Assembly (NCBI GenBank): GCA_012861695.1 | Contig: JAAOOA010000060.1 | Coordinates: forward strand, 30,041,083 to 30,105,082 | Source of the DNA: Trematomus loennbergii | Lineage: Eukaryota > Chordata > Actinopteri > Perciformes > Nototheniidae | Reading direction: 5' to 3' | DNA length: 64,000 bases | Part shown: positions 9,390-21,720 of the stretch, in pieces | How the letters are laid out: the number at the start of each line of letters is the position of its first letter | Position numbering within the stretch: position 1 is the stretch's first letter | Notes under the pieces: generated by a model | Database searches by the model: none | What the model saw: the letters and a program-made list of their open reading frames with translations, nothing else | Told to the model about the DNA's origin: nothing | Position numbers and translations under genes: made by a program

Positions 9390-10227
9390 TTAAAGGGCCC
9401 ATGTCATGCTTTTCCGGTTATTACCCGTCCCCTTGTGTGTTATGAAGGTTTTTATGCATGTAAACGGTGTGCAGAGTCACAAACCCTCAAAGTACACCCT
9501 GTTGCGAGTAAAACTCTAACACAGAAAATACCTCCCCAAAACGCCTCGTTGGAGATACGTCATTGTCCTTTTGATTCTTCCATTTCGTTCCGGGTACGGC
9601 ATGATATCAAGCCGTACCCGGAACGAAATGGACCAATCCGTGGAGCCGTTACGTTACGTCCGCGGAGCCGTTACGTTAAGCCCCCGCTGATTGGTCCAAA
9701 TTGACCAATCCACGGACTTCCTCACACACACATCTATGTGCAGGCAGCAGCTCAGCTGATTTCTCCTCCCTGGCTGCAGGCTGATAACAGACAGTTGGGA
9801 TCGCGGCGAAATTCTCTCTGCAGACCCATTTTCACAGCGTTTATCAACCTTTTTCTTACTCAATATCAAGCCACACTTATTGTTTTTACTTCGGCTGTGA
9901 CTTTGTGTGTGCTCAGGATGAGTTTGGCTGTGTTTGGCTGTGTATCGCTAACAAGGAAACAACACCTCCACGGAGCTCAGCGCGATTCACAACGTCCCGA
10001 CCAATCAGAGCACACTGTGCTCACAGGGAGGGTGGGGGCTGGAGCTATTGGAGCTACAACGAGCTGTTAAAGGCAGAGAGTGAAATTCAGTGAATACACG
10101 TAGTTTACAGAGATGCTGTATGAGAAACCAATGTGAGTTTGGAAAAATGCACAGTATAAATCTATTTTAGTATACCTCAACAATGGAATTATGATCAGTG
10201 GAAATGGCCATGACATGGGCCCTTTAA
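9390..10227. mobile_element. TTAA-flanked MITE (838 bp), copy A
   Basis: TTAA bounds both sides (9390-9393 and 10224-10227). The ends are inverted: TTAAAGGGCCCATGTCATG at the left, and the same bases on the other strand at the right. No transposase is encoded. Inside are a 21-bp-arm hairpin (9580-9631) and a short direct duplication containing GGAGCCGTTACGTTA (about 9640-9680). A second, inverted family member lies in papss1 intron 10. Confidence 0.88.
9580..9631. repeat. 52-nt hairpin inside MITE copy A
   Basis: Perfect 21-base arms starting CCATTTCGTTCCGGG flank a 10-base loop (ATGATATCAA). Copy B of the family lacks it, so it was gained in copy A or lost in copy B. Confidence 0.85.
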
Positions 10228-11423
10228 TGTCTTTAATGTCTAACCCTAACCCATCGGAGAATAAAGCATTCACATTGTTTCATTACACAATTTATTGTAA
10301 CTAATAACATCATTTTGTTTACAAGAATGTTTCCCCTTTGCATCAAGCCTTGTATCTTTTTCTTAACCAGTTAAGCCCCAAGCCTGTTTTTAAGGTCTCG
10401 AAAATGACATTCCCAGAACAAATGACTATCTTCCCTTCTAAAAGGGGTAAATTAATAATCTTTTTTCTCAAAGCAAGGTTACATCTGTGAGTTGGATGTA
10501 GAAAAGTCAGAATCAATATAGAATTGTTTTATTTTAAAGCAAATTCAGATTGAACATAGTAAAACATTTTAAATTAGTGTCCGTCCAAAACAAAAACATT
10601 ACTTATAGTGAAAACCACCCTTGAATGATGGGATAGTAGACTAAAAGCTTTAGGAATCCAAACTATAACATATAATAATCACCCTGTATCAAGATTGATT
10701 CAAAACAAGTGACATTTGATCTTTTTTTAGAGAGATTTAGAAAGAAAAAAACACTTCTGGGGTCATTTGGGTGGATTTTCCATATCTCTGGCCCCCCTTG
10801 GTCGATTTAGATGATTGACACCTCTTTTTAACCGTTAGAGCCAATAGAATCGAGGAGAATTTCCTAAAATCCATCTAAACATTACCCATTGGTGAATGAG
10901 TGATGCATACTGCCATAGGCTTCACTTTGTTATAAACAAGTGGTGGGGACAATTTCTCCAGATTTAACATCAGCAAAGACAAACATAGAATAGATAGATA
11001 GAATAGGAGGGATGAAACCCTCTTTAACGGTCACACATGCAGAGCACACAGCACACACAGTGACATTTGGCCTCTGCATTGAACCCATCCTAGTACCAGG
11101 AGCAGTGTCCCTCCTCTGGATGTTGATCCTCCAGCACCTGCATGAAAAAAAAATGCATAGACCTCTGGACCACCAATGTGTTTTCAAAACAATGGACGCC
11201 CAACTATAGGTTTTGCTGTGATGTGATTTGGAGTGATTTTGTACATGTATGCACACAACAAGCACACAGGTATGGAGGACAGTGATGATGACTGATGATT
11301 TAATTCAAGAACAAAAACACCAAAGCCTTGGTATGGTTGAACTTTAATGCAATAGTACAATGTCCAGACTACATCTAGCATATACACACTAAAGAAGACT
11401 AAAATGAATATAAAATTGAAAAC

Positions 11424-11455
<32 letters not shown>

Positions 11456-11891
11456 TAGTAATAATAATAATAAAATACTTATAGAAAAAAAACAGATACA
11501 CAAATATTGGAAATGGAAGTTTGGGTACACCTATGACATTAAACACACTAAGGCACCTTGTGACTTGAGGACACTGATATCATATTGAGGTAAACCCCAA
11601 CAACACATACAGTATGAAAGAGCTACGGTAGCATTTCTGAAATCAAGTCTTGCAAATACTCCATCAAACCTGCAAGTCTGTCGCAACAAACTGTCTGTTC
11701 ATGTCCGAAGTTCACTATGAGCTGAGCTACAAAAACACTGACGACTCTGCAGTACTTTATCTCATGAATAATTTACAAAGAACACCCGAGACGATATGAT
11801 TATCCTTCATTTTTGCAGAAATATTTCTTTCAGAGCTATGCATTTGGTATCATTATGTTCCTGTCCAGTAGACAGGGGCTTCAGGGCTGTG
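10228..11891 (-). other. sgms2 3' UTR and downstream region
   Basis: This lies downstream of the sgms2 stop codon on the minus strand. It must contain the 3' UTR, but I cannot fix its end: possible minus-strand AATAAA signals (TTTATT on the plus strand) occur near 10288 and 10527. No other coding frame is recognised. A (TAA)n tract sits at 11423-11474. Confidence 0.5.
11423..11474. repeat. (TAA)n simple repeat
   Basis: An AATAAT run with one interruption, within the probable sgms2 3' UTR. Confidence 0.9.
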
Positions 11892-12077
11892 TCACTCCTC
11901 CCGTGGGCTCTGTACCATGGAGTAACTCTTGCAGGGGTTCTTAAGGCAGGCAGGAGGCCAGGTGAAGGGCCAGCTGTAAGAGCAGGGCACAGAGGTTTGG
12001 ACGTTCCTCTCCATGAAGTTGAACAGCGGGTTCCACCAGGTGTTGGTGAGGTAGTTGTTGGGCGAGCATTTCAGAGT
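11892..12077 (-). CDS. sgms2: sgms2 coding exon 5 (C-terminal tail)
   Basis: Encodes TLKCSPNNYLTNTWW through QSPREE and stops with TGA (plus-strand TCA, 11892-11894). Acceptor CGACAG. Carries the cysteine-rich cytosolic tail. Confidence 0.93.
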   Translation of the reverse strand, partial: TLKCSPNNYLTNTWWNPLFNFMERNVQTSVPCSYSWPFTWPPACLKNPCKSYSMVQSPREE

Positions 12078-15000
12078 CTGTCGAGAAAATAGAAGTTAGT
12101 CATTTCATTGGTAAATACAAACAAATAAAATGTTTATATAATACTTTCAATACAAGGGATGCAGCTTAATGTGATTCTGATGAACAAACCATTCACATAT
12201 CTTTGTCATAAAGCTGCGCCTTATCATAACTTCAAAGTTGCATTTTGTGCAATTGCATGTGGATGTCATAGTGCGAAAGTTAGAGAAGGGAATAATATCA
12301 GTAATAGTAAAGATGTTTGTGCGATATGTTCCATACAAGGGATACATCTCAAAGAACTCTCACTGAACAGATCAGACACATCTTTTTACTATTAATATAA
12401 TTTACTTATTATAATAATAGTTGCTTTAGTTGCAATTTAGGTCAGTATTAATATAATACTAACATGTACATTGCAACAGGTTTTGCTTGATGTAATCATT
12501 TATTTTGTGTGTATTGACAATTACACACCTAACATGCGTCCAATTTACTTTCTTTGAAGGCGACTAAAGTTGCATTATATCAAATAATTATGTGATATGA
12601 GTATATTTTGTTGTTTTTGTTTGTTTTTCTTGAATTGAATGTTTCCTATAACCGTTTTCATTGACATGTTGCAACTGCAAATAATAATAATAATAATAAT
12701 AATTAGATTTATATAGTGCTTCAGACTTGTTTGTAAATATTTGTTTAAATGAAAACTAAAATAATTTGAATAAATGTACTGGAAACCAACATCATATTTG
12801 TAGACAAGTTAGCTGCCAAGCTTGTGATTTATTTATTTAAAATTATAATTTAGGCTTGTTAACATATAACACATTTTTAACTGTCCAGCATTGACCAGTA
12901 GAGGGCGTAATTCACTATGTTGAGGAAGCCACATACTGATGATTTGAAGGCAAACATCCAGTTTTTACACACAGTCTAAAAATATAACTATACTTAGTCT
13001 TACTCTAAATATGTAATTATAAGGAACATATGGAACGTTTTCTTTAAACCTAAACTGTAATATATTATTAAGCTGACATGTGAATCTTAGCTGGTACACT
13101 TGAGGTTAACTCTGTACACAAATTACAGCCAGACTGACAGTAAAGCCCTCCCTGCATAATGATTGACGTGAGACAAGGTTCAATGAGAGGGGAAACATCA
13201 GCTCTAAAAGCTCTTTTTGTTACTCTCTTGCACTTCACCATGCACACAAACAGCCACCCAGTGCTCACCTGTAAGTTGGCCATGGTGTGGTACCACCAGA
13301 ACAGGCGGGAGGTGATAAAATAGGCCACGACCACGTCCACACTGTAATGCTCATGTGCCACCAAGATGCACACCACACCCGTGGCACTCAGCAGCCAGCA
13401 CATCAGATGGTACCACCAAAACGACCTCGGCGAATCTTTAAAGAGAGGGAAGGAAAGCGTGTTGGTAATATTTATGACAACCTCTTTTTGTGGTCCGTTT
13501 GTCCATGTTTTAACTGCTAAAAAAAGGTAGTCTGTAGCATTTCACTGCAATGTGTCAAGAACTGGGAGTTTATGCAACATACAGAAAGGCTAACGAGAAC
13601 AACATGGTTATACAGATAACTTAAAAATTAACCTCTTCTTGTAATATTTCATCCTTAAAACACTACAAACACTTTTGAATGCACTTTGGCCTTTTATCCG
13701 AACAATAAATCAAGCTATATACAGCTTTAGAAGATAGCATAATCATTCATATCTGCTTTCAAATTGTATTAGTAATTATTTGTATCCCATTAGTTCCTAG
13801 AAGGTTCATTGCTGGGTAGTATAATTGTGTGTGCTACTTAGGATGAGAATGGATCAGATAATATCATTCATACATTATTAACAGGAAAGTCTCATAAATT
13901 ATTCAAAACAAAGCTCACAAACAAGTGATGCTTTGGGTACTCACACTCCTTGATGAATAGGTAGGTGAGGGTGAGCATCACAGTGTGCCCACTGTACAGG
14001 AAGTCTCCACACAGGAGGTGGGAGTTGGTCATGGAAAGACCTCCACCTGAAATCAGCCGCAGGATTCGCTGGATTTTCGCCTGGGAGTCTCCATGGAGCT
14101 GATCGAGAACAGGAAGTGAACAGGGAGAAGCAGGCGAACAGTGACATTACGAATCCAACTAATGATTATTTTCATTATGGATTAATGTAGCTACTGTACT
14201 TCTGCCATTAATCATGATTTGCAAAAAAAGTGCCTGTTTAAATCGAAACAATTACAATCCAAGAGATTACATTTACAGTGATGTAAAAACAAATTAAAGA
14301 AGCAAATCTACAATAAACATCAGGCCCAATTCATTATCAAAACTGTTCCCAATACAAAAATACATGAATTCCCTTGCAACCTATTATAAGTGCATTTAAC
14401 AACGTGGGTATTTGCAACCCAATTATTTGCTAGACTCATGCAAATACATCGACCCCATTAAACTTAAAGGAATAGCTTTTACATATTTATATTTACAGAC
14501 ATGACTGTGGTGGCAAACTTCTTATCTATCTGTCTTCAAGATAGGAAATATAATCAAATATTTCGCAAATTGTCTGTCAATCTTTACAACTTGATGCAAC
14601 ATAATTGGAATTGAATTGAATTAACATGTAGTCAAGATTAAGAGGAATTGGAGAAAGTCAAATAAGTACAGCTTAACTACATCTTATGCTCCTGCAGCTC
14701 ACATTACTGTGGATAACTCACTTCAAACAAGTAGCTGAAGGTTTCATACACTGTTCAAAACATATCAAATTCTTGTGAACAAAACAACTCCTAAACTGTC
14801 CAGCTTTGGATCCTTTTGCACGACACAACCCATCAAACAGCAGCCCGGAGCACATGTTTTTGATCAAACAATGATGCACCTCAATATTGTTGGTGTCCTG
14901 AGGCGGCAAAAAGTCAAAATGTTTTTTTTATAGCTGCCTCTCTTGTGTTGCTGTGCGAAATGAGTCCCAGAGGGTGCATGAGAGTACACGGCTGAGCAAG

Positions 15001-16468
15001 GACAGCTGATGCCCGATCTGATGTTTTTCATGCTACTCACCTTAGGAGCACAAGTCATGTGCATGCCAGGCACAGGCAGGGTGGTGATGTACATGGTGAC
15101 ACAGCGGTACAAGTACAGGGTGCCAATGAGGAAGAAGAACCGCCTGCATGCTATCGACCTATACAGACAGACAATGAGTGTGGACATATTGTTATTTTGT
15201 GGTAGATATTTACTTAAAACTACTTCATTCTGGAGATCTTGCACAGTCTGAGGATGACTAAACGTGTAGCTCAAAGTTCCTGCTCAGCTGGGCAGACTGA
15301 ATTGAATTAACCGGACCACATAATGACAATCGAAATCATATGCTTTAACAGCATCACATTTGTATTGGTAATGTTGCTTGCTTTGCTGAGCCCATCAGAA
15401 ATAGCTTTTATATTTTTTGGACAAATGTGGAAGACATGATTTCAAAAGTTGAACTAAATTAAACATTTTCAGCAATCTACAGGGAAGCCTCAGTGGTAAG
15501 GGTGTGGTTTGAGTGTTTCTTAAAAGCAAAGACTGCTTTCTAAAGTACTTATGTTGAACATACAGGAAACCATCACTGTGTAAAGTACAAAACACCCTGA
15601 TGGTGGAAGCATCAATGGACTCTAATGGAGGCATTTTCTGAGTAACAGGAAGAGAGACATACAGATATGTTGCAACTCTTAACCACAAAACAGTGGTTTT
15701 ATTGTGCAAATAACTAATCATAACTTCAGCCCACTGTATAAATGTGTCTCTTTGACCCTTGTCTTGCGTGAAAGATAGTCTTTCATGAGTATTCTGTATT
15801 TTTCCAACAAATCCTCGGAGAAGACCCACACCGATCAAATGTTTTTATTATTTATTGGACAACAATGGAGGCCTGTGGCAAAGGTTCAATTAATTATTAG
15901 GAATGGTTTCTTGTTTTTTTACAAGCTTTATGAATCATGGGATTTGTTGACACTAAGAAAAACAATGTATTTGCTTACAAAGAAACAGTTTGTAAAATAG
16001 AGAGTACCAGATGTTCTTACCTGTATCTGAAGAAGAACAACTGGATCATCCAGATTCCCAGCAGCACCATGCCATTGATCTCTGTCACTGTGAATGCCCA
16101 TTTGACCCTGTCAATATAGTCAAAAAACTTATCAGGGAGGGGCGGGCTGCTTTCTTTGGGGGGACTCTCTCGTGGACGATTGTGATGACGACTGTGGTCA
16201 GGACCAAGTTAAAGCCAGCATAAAAGATGGCTATTACTGTCTTCCACCACTCCATGGGCAGACGGTTGACCTTGGAATCCGGCACAGAAATCTTCACGTA
16301 GTCATTATGCCTCCCTATGCCTTTCCGAAAACCCCTCTTTGCCTCGTCTGCTCCCGGTGTGTGGACAGGACATATTTTACCGTTGCTAGGTGCAGAACCA
16401 CCCTCCATTCCCAGGTTCAGAGTATCAGAGGAAGAGTCTCTCGCTCCCACAAGCTCCTGTGACGCCAT
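11892..16468 (-). CDS. sgms2: Sphingomyelin synthase 2 (five coding exons, one apparent frameshift)
   Basis: SMS2 moves phosphocholine from phosphatidylcholine to ceramide, giving sphingomyelin and diacylglycerol, at the plasma membrane and Golgi. Coding exons on the minus strand are 16468-16021, 15158-15041, 14098-13945, 13435-13269 and 12077-11892, all with GT-AG introns and matching phases. Their sum is 1073 nt, one short of a multiple of three; allowing the missing base in exon 1 gives 357 residues (human SMS2 has 365). There is no N-terminal SAM domain, which separates it from SMS1. Landmarks are the LPMEWWKT entry to the first membrane helix, FNLVLTTVVITIVHERVPP, TLYLYRCVTMYITTLPVPGM, and the catalytic triad: His227 (SGHTV), His270 and Asp274 (AHEHYSVD), equivalent to human His229, His272 and Asp276. 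The tail has a cysteine cluster (PCSYSWPF ... CLKNPC), as in palmitoylated mammalian SMS2. Divergent neighbour of papss1, as in human. Identity is very likely; whether this is one of two fish paralogues cannot be told. Confidence 0.95.
13269..13435 (-). CDS. sgms2: sgms2 coding exon 4 (catalytic His and Asp)
   Basis: Encodes YSPRSFWWYHLMCWLL through FWWYHTMANLQ, including AHEHYSVDVVVAYF with catalytic His270 and Asp274. Acceptor TAAAG, donor CAG/GTGAGC. Confidence 0.95.
13945..14098 (-). CDS. sgms2: sgms2 coding exon 3 (first catalytic histidine)
   Basis: Encodes LHGDSQAKIQRILRLISG through LTYLFIKE. Contains the conserved CGDFLYSGHT motif with catalytic His227. Acceptor ATCAG, donor GTGAGT. 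Confidence 0.95.
15041..15158 (-). CDS. sgms2: sgms2 coding exon 2
   Basis: Encodes SIACRRFFFLIGTLYLYRC through GMHMTCAPK. Acceptor TATAG and donor AAG/GTGAGT. Enters with one base finishing an Arg codon and leaves in phase 0. Confidence 0.95.
16021..16468 (-). CDS. sgms2: sgms2 coding exon 1 (contains frameshift)
   Basis: Starts ATG at 16468 (MASQELVGARD) and ends at a CAG/GTAAGA donor. It encodes the cytosolic N-terminus and the first two membrane segments through FFRY. The reading is in frame to VHERVPP; beyond the C6 run (plus-strand G6, 16158-16163) conserved residues (PPLPDKFFDYIDRVKWAF) continue only in another frame. Confidence 0.93.
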
Positions 16469-16524
16469 GGGTGCCTGCTCTGTCCATCCACAGGCACCGC
16501 TGCTGTTGGTTGAGGTTTTTTAAA
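16469..16524 (-). other. sgms2: sgms2 5' UTR segment joined to coding exon 1
   Basis: A good 3' splice site (pyrimidine-rich tract, then CTGCAG) on the minus strand sits 56 bases upstream of the ATG. The first coding exon therefore probably starts at 16524 and a separate noncoding exon lies upstream. Confidence 0.65.
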
Positions 16525-19500
16525 CTGCAGTGAGAGAAAACAAAAGGTTGGAAACTCTCTTGGTAGGAAAAGTACAAACACACTTTTTCAATTGAAAGTT
16601 GGAACAGCACAAAAGTAAATGGTACTCCTTAGTAAAGGATGTCAAATCACCATGATGAGAAAAAGGGAGGAGATAACTCAAGTTTTATTTTGCTTCCACT
16701 ATTCCTTATCCTAGGGATTAGCAAGGCAAGTGATGGGGCTTCTATTGATGCTCAATTCTTCTTTACACTGGATGAAATGTTCTTTTTTTATGTAAAACTA
16801 TTTTTAAGATGTGGTTCCATTAGCTAATACTGTGTGTTATATTTTCCTTTCCCATAACATTCACCAGAACCACTGTGACAGTTTTCTGTTTGGACGTTCA
16901 GCCCGATCCTTATTTTGGGCCTTCCAAAGTCTTTCCACCACACTGCTTTGATTTTCTCCATTTGTCCTCAACAAACAGTTGCTATGGTCACTTCAGTGGT
17001 TTTATGGTCAAATACCTTCATCATCAAACCATATAAATGTATAAATAAACTTAATTAACCTAAACTAGTTATTACTAAAGGCTATTCTTGACATTAAACA
17101 GTAGTTTAGGAAATAATCTCACCATTAAGGTCCATTTTGCTTTTGTTGTGGAGCTTTCAATCATTTTACGTTATATGTCTCTGCACATGAGTGTGTTCTG
17201 CTGACTTGATTTTTTATTAAAATCAAAATCAAAATCTGAGCACTTTATGTACTTCTTTTACATGGTGACTTAAAAGTGTATAAAACCAGTCGGGCAAAGA
17301 TAGATACTATATTATATTATATATTATCATGTAAAAAAAAAAGGTAAAATTTAGGATAAGACTAAACTAAATAAAATAAGATAAAGTAGGATTGTTTTGA
17401 GTCAATTCAATATTTGTATTGACGCTCATAAGAGAAAGTTGGAGGAGCTAGTGAAATGTTTGTAATGTTTGTTGTGGAGCTCTTTTCAGTTAATGACTCG
17501 AGAGATCACCAAAGCAATGATCATTTTCATCCTTTCATGTCTAAAAGGCTTCTAGTCCCTTTTACAGCCCCATTAATGGATTTGCAGGATTCTGTTATTA
17601 GCCCTGAAATGCATTACAATAAATGTCATCCAGGAAACAAACAGTACGGTAGGCCTACTTTGAGGCAAACCTTGCACTAGGAAAAAAATGAGGTTATAAA
17701 TGGGGTATGGCTGGAAGAGCGCTGCTGAAAGTATCAGTTTCCTCAGAATCAATTTTGGGAAAATATTATTAAAGGATTATTATAGGATGGCCTCTTACCA
17801 ACCATAGCAAATCTAGCCTCTGTTATGCAACTGATGGATGGATACAAAACACAGACAGTCATTCTTTGAGGGAGTTAAAGAGTCATAGGAGATATAAATA
17901 CCTACCAAGATGGCCAATAAGATCAACAATAAGAAGCAGAAGAGCAGACACACAATATAAGCCAATTACAACGCCATCATTCTTATGTTATTAGGGGGAT
18001 CATGTTGCAGCTCTGTGGTTAGTTATACTGTAACTGTGGGACTACATGTCAAAGACATTTATGAATTCGTTGAGTCACTCTTAGCTGGAATAACAAAGTG
18101 TCTCATTAATGTATGTGAGTGTCTTATTTGTACAAATATTTGTTACTTCTCTTATGTTGACCAGCTCAGTTTAACCTTGTGAATTTGAAATGGTCTGTCC
18201 TTAAAGCAAACATGAGAGGGACAGACTGTGGTGACAATGTCATCTAGAGATAAATCCTGCCGCTGCTCCACAGACTGTGACTAATGAAACACTATGACAG
18301 TGCATGACATCAGTGCCTCTCAACAAAGCTGATGCTAGTTTTGGTGAGAGGTGCAACACTTCTAGTGCCTTAAACAAGAGATGGCAGGACACACTGCTTT
18401 GAAATAAAGTGTAAAAATAAGAATTGTTGGTTACATTTAAAAATTATTTCTTAAATGTAACCAAATGGAAATATTGTTGCCAGGGTAAAAATGATACTTG
18501 GTTGAAAAAGTCCCACCTCAGAGTCCGGATGCTAAAAGTCAAACAAGTCTGTGAGATAAGGTTGAGGGCTTGAGAAAAAGCTAGTAAGGGGACTTTGAGG
18601 TAAAAAGTAATAAAAAAGCTGCCAGATATACCGTCATCTGGCAGTTACTTCATCACTTTCTTTAACTTAATTTTATAATGCTGCTACTTACTTTTTTGTA
18701 CTTGGAAAGTGTTTATTATTCAATTTAAAATGTATATTCATTTGTGCTGGCCACTTTAATAAATACAGTTTCATTTTGTCTTTATCGGTATTGTCTCTTT
18801 GCTGTAACTATGTACATTTCCCCTCTGGATGACTAATAAAGAATTTTTTTGTTGAACTATATTTTCAAAGATTGAACTTTCACATATTTTGTCAAAGTGA
18901 CTTAAAGATTGTCGTCCTGTATACCAGAAACGTTGACTGTTGTATTACGGGTAGTAGACGTAAAATATAGTGGTGGTGTCAAAGTCAGTTTCAGTTAATA
19001 GTCCCACCGCTACATGAGGGCACTTGTAAGGAAAACATAGAGATATTTTAGATTTATTTGTACAAATGACCAATACTTTTTTTCTGGTGAGGACAGTCTC
19101 TAATTTTAGGCGTGTGGAGGGCGTAGTAGTTGTAAATATTGACTTTACATTCCAAAGTTGTCGGAGAGGCACAATACCTTCAGTGTTTGAGTGCATCTTT
19201 CTTTTAAAACATACAACTCTTTATATCCTGTTATCTTGTAACCTTGAATGTTAAATATCAGTGATACAGTCAATACAAGAGAAGACATGTGAGACTGCAT
19301 GTGCACTGTACAGGCAGGCCAGCAGAGTTTTCCCCCGGTCCCTTCCTCCCCAGTGTACAGTAGTCAGTGTTTTCCCACCAGTCAAACACCCAGCACTAAA
19401 GGGGTTGGGTGGTGATGGAAAACTGGCAGGAACCCCTATTCCACATGGTCACAGGCCCAAATGGATAACTTGGCTGCTTCCACTCGCTCAAGCTATTTCA

Positions 19501-21485
19501 AGAGAAGCCACCCAGCTGCCTGCAAGGCTGTATTTTACTCCAGGGGCTCCAAGGCTTTGACTCCATTTCGGGACATTCATAATAACATACTTCTATTGCC
19601 GTCCACTCATTTTCTTCTTTACAGTACATCTTGCGGATTGTCCTTCCTCAAAAGGAGGGTTAAATATAAGTCAAACCAGAGGTGGCCCATCCCTCTGGGA
19701 GCCGGTAACATACAGAGAGGAGTTGACTACATGTTCTGAAATGTAATTACAGTTAATCACTGTTCAGCAGTACATCATAGGTTTTAATATTGTCATGTTT
19801 TGTTTAATTTTAGAAACCGATGCTAGTCATTTTTCCAGGTATAGTTCAATTGATTGAATTATTTGACGCCCACATCCACATTTATTTTCCTATCTATCTA
19901 TTTATTTCAATTAAAAGACAATCTCTTCAATCGTTTTGTGATAAAAAAAAAGGATAATTTCATTTAAATAACAACAAGATGTGCTGTTCAAATAGTTAAC
20001 CTTATAGCAGCGGTGTGAGAATGTGTTGGATCCTTTACTTCAATGAAAGTTATACAATATTACAATTATAAATACAATATTTAAAAACCCTGCTTTGAAA
20101 TAATTGCCAAAGTAAAGAGATGTACAGTATGTATTGTAACACAATTGGAAAGTGCTCTTTTTGTATAAAGGATTGGCCCTGAGTTTTTATTTCAAAGTTG
20201 ATTCAGGCTTCACTTTATACTCCATCTACTCTTAATCTCATATATTTATAGCTGTCAAATAAATGTAGACTATGAAGCAGAATTACAATGTTTCTCTCCA
20301 AACTGTAGTAGAGTAGTAGTATAAAGTTGCACAAAACGGAAATAAGTATGACTAGTTGAGTGTTTCGGTAAATGTACTTGTGTACTCTTTCACTGATTAG
20401 TAATAGTAGATTATGATATGACAGTCGCAGTAACTTTAGCGTATGTGTTGCAATCTTTGTATTCATATACCATAAATATCATGGCAATAGAGTGAATTTT
20501 TAACTTTTTTTTACTACAGAGCTGTTGACTTCCTGCACTGGATCTCATGAAAACGGTATAACAGGAGTTTACTGTGCAAAGATGCTCCTCAATACAAACA
20601 CATATTCTTACCTGACAGAATAAATGATGTGTTGTAGTTCTGCGATGAAACTTTTATAGCCTACAAGCCAAATGGTCTAACTGGAGGCGCCCCAACTTTT
20701 CTGGGAGCCACAACCACATGTGGGGCGGATACTGTCGGTAATGTCAGGTCCAGGACTGGGTGTCTCCCATGCCTCCCAGTTATTACAGGCCATGCAGAAG
20801 TCTGTCACTGATGTGTGCAGCACAGCCGGGTTGAAGTTTACTTTTGGGGTGTAGACCAGTGGCCCCACTGACAGTGTTAAACACCATGTTCCATAAGAGG
20901 CTACTGGGTGGGCAACAGGTCATTGCTCATCCTGTAATTAAGCCCTCCCTTTTCATTCAAAGCTATTGCAGTTGGTAATTGACAACTGTATTATTATACA
21001 AGGATTAAAACAACTGTAACACAAGCATACACAATCAATACAGGATATCCTATGTATCAGAAATAACGTTTTAAGCCTGTGTTTATCTTTGTGCGTCAAA
21101 TGATGCAACTGAAAAATAGCCAGACAAAATTCAGTGTTAACCTGACATCATCACACGTAGAGGCTAGTCGACCAGATGATGTCTCCTGATCCACCGAATA
21201 AAACTTTTCGCATGAATGTATGCGGACACTAAGCCTTATGCAACAAATACAAATATTGACTATGTCTCCTAGAATTCATATCGACAGTGTAATCATCTGT
21301 ATCAACACTGATAAAAAAGAAGAAGTTGAATGTCAAGAGTAGCCTATAAAATCTCGCTGGAGGCAATCATCATATTGGGGATGACACAACAATACAGCAA
21401 TTAAAGACATGACCCCCAACACATACCGACGATCACATGAAGATATGTGTCTATACACATGTTGCACAGTTTTTTAGCATCCTAC
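16525..21485 (-). other. Probable long 5' intron of sgms2
   Basis: Five kilobases of AT-rich sequence with no supported gene. The minus-strand frame at 20677-20868 (63 residues, with CMACNNWEAW and CGCGSQ) looks mildly protein-like, but I recognise no family and see no flanking splice evidence. Confidence 0.5.
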
Positions 21486-21720
21486 CTGCCTTGGTCGGGC
21501 CTCCTAGCGCCTCTTCCTGTAGTTGCAGCTCCCTGGATGTCTGATGCTGCGCCCTGCTCGCTGCTCGGCTCGGCTCACACTGGACTGCTACATTACCCGG
21601 CGGTGCCGCTCGCTTTTGAGGGAGCGCTCCTCCCGAAGCCCCACAGATTCTCACATCCAGCCAGCCTCAGTACCCATCCTCCTGCCTCCCATCCCTTTAA
21701 TTCAGAGTGAGAGTCCTGTA
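21486..21720 (-). other. sgms2: Candidate noncoding first exon of sgms2
   Basis: A GC-rich block on the minus strand ends at a good donor (GGCAG/GTAGG, boundary 21486/21485) and contrasts with the AT-rich flanks. Its position 5 kb upstream of the spliced 5' UTR and next to papss1 fits a divergent promoter arrangement. The upstream limit is a guess; transcript evidence is needed. Confidence 0.45.

Larger units (their letters stand above)
12078..16020 (-). other. Introns between sgms2 coding exons
   Basis: The four introns (12078-13268, 13436-13944, 14099-15040, 15159-16020) are AT-rich. I see no gene in them. A short (AAT)n run lies near 12680-12700 and a CTCF-like CCAGTAGAGGGCG at about 12894-12906. 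Short open frames here are chance or exon shadows. Confidence 0.6.

Noticed and set aside
9738..10070. 110-residue ORF inside the 9.4-kb MITE
   Set aside because: The family's other copy does not preserve the frame, and the element is bounded as a non-coding MITE.
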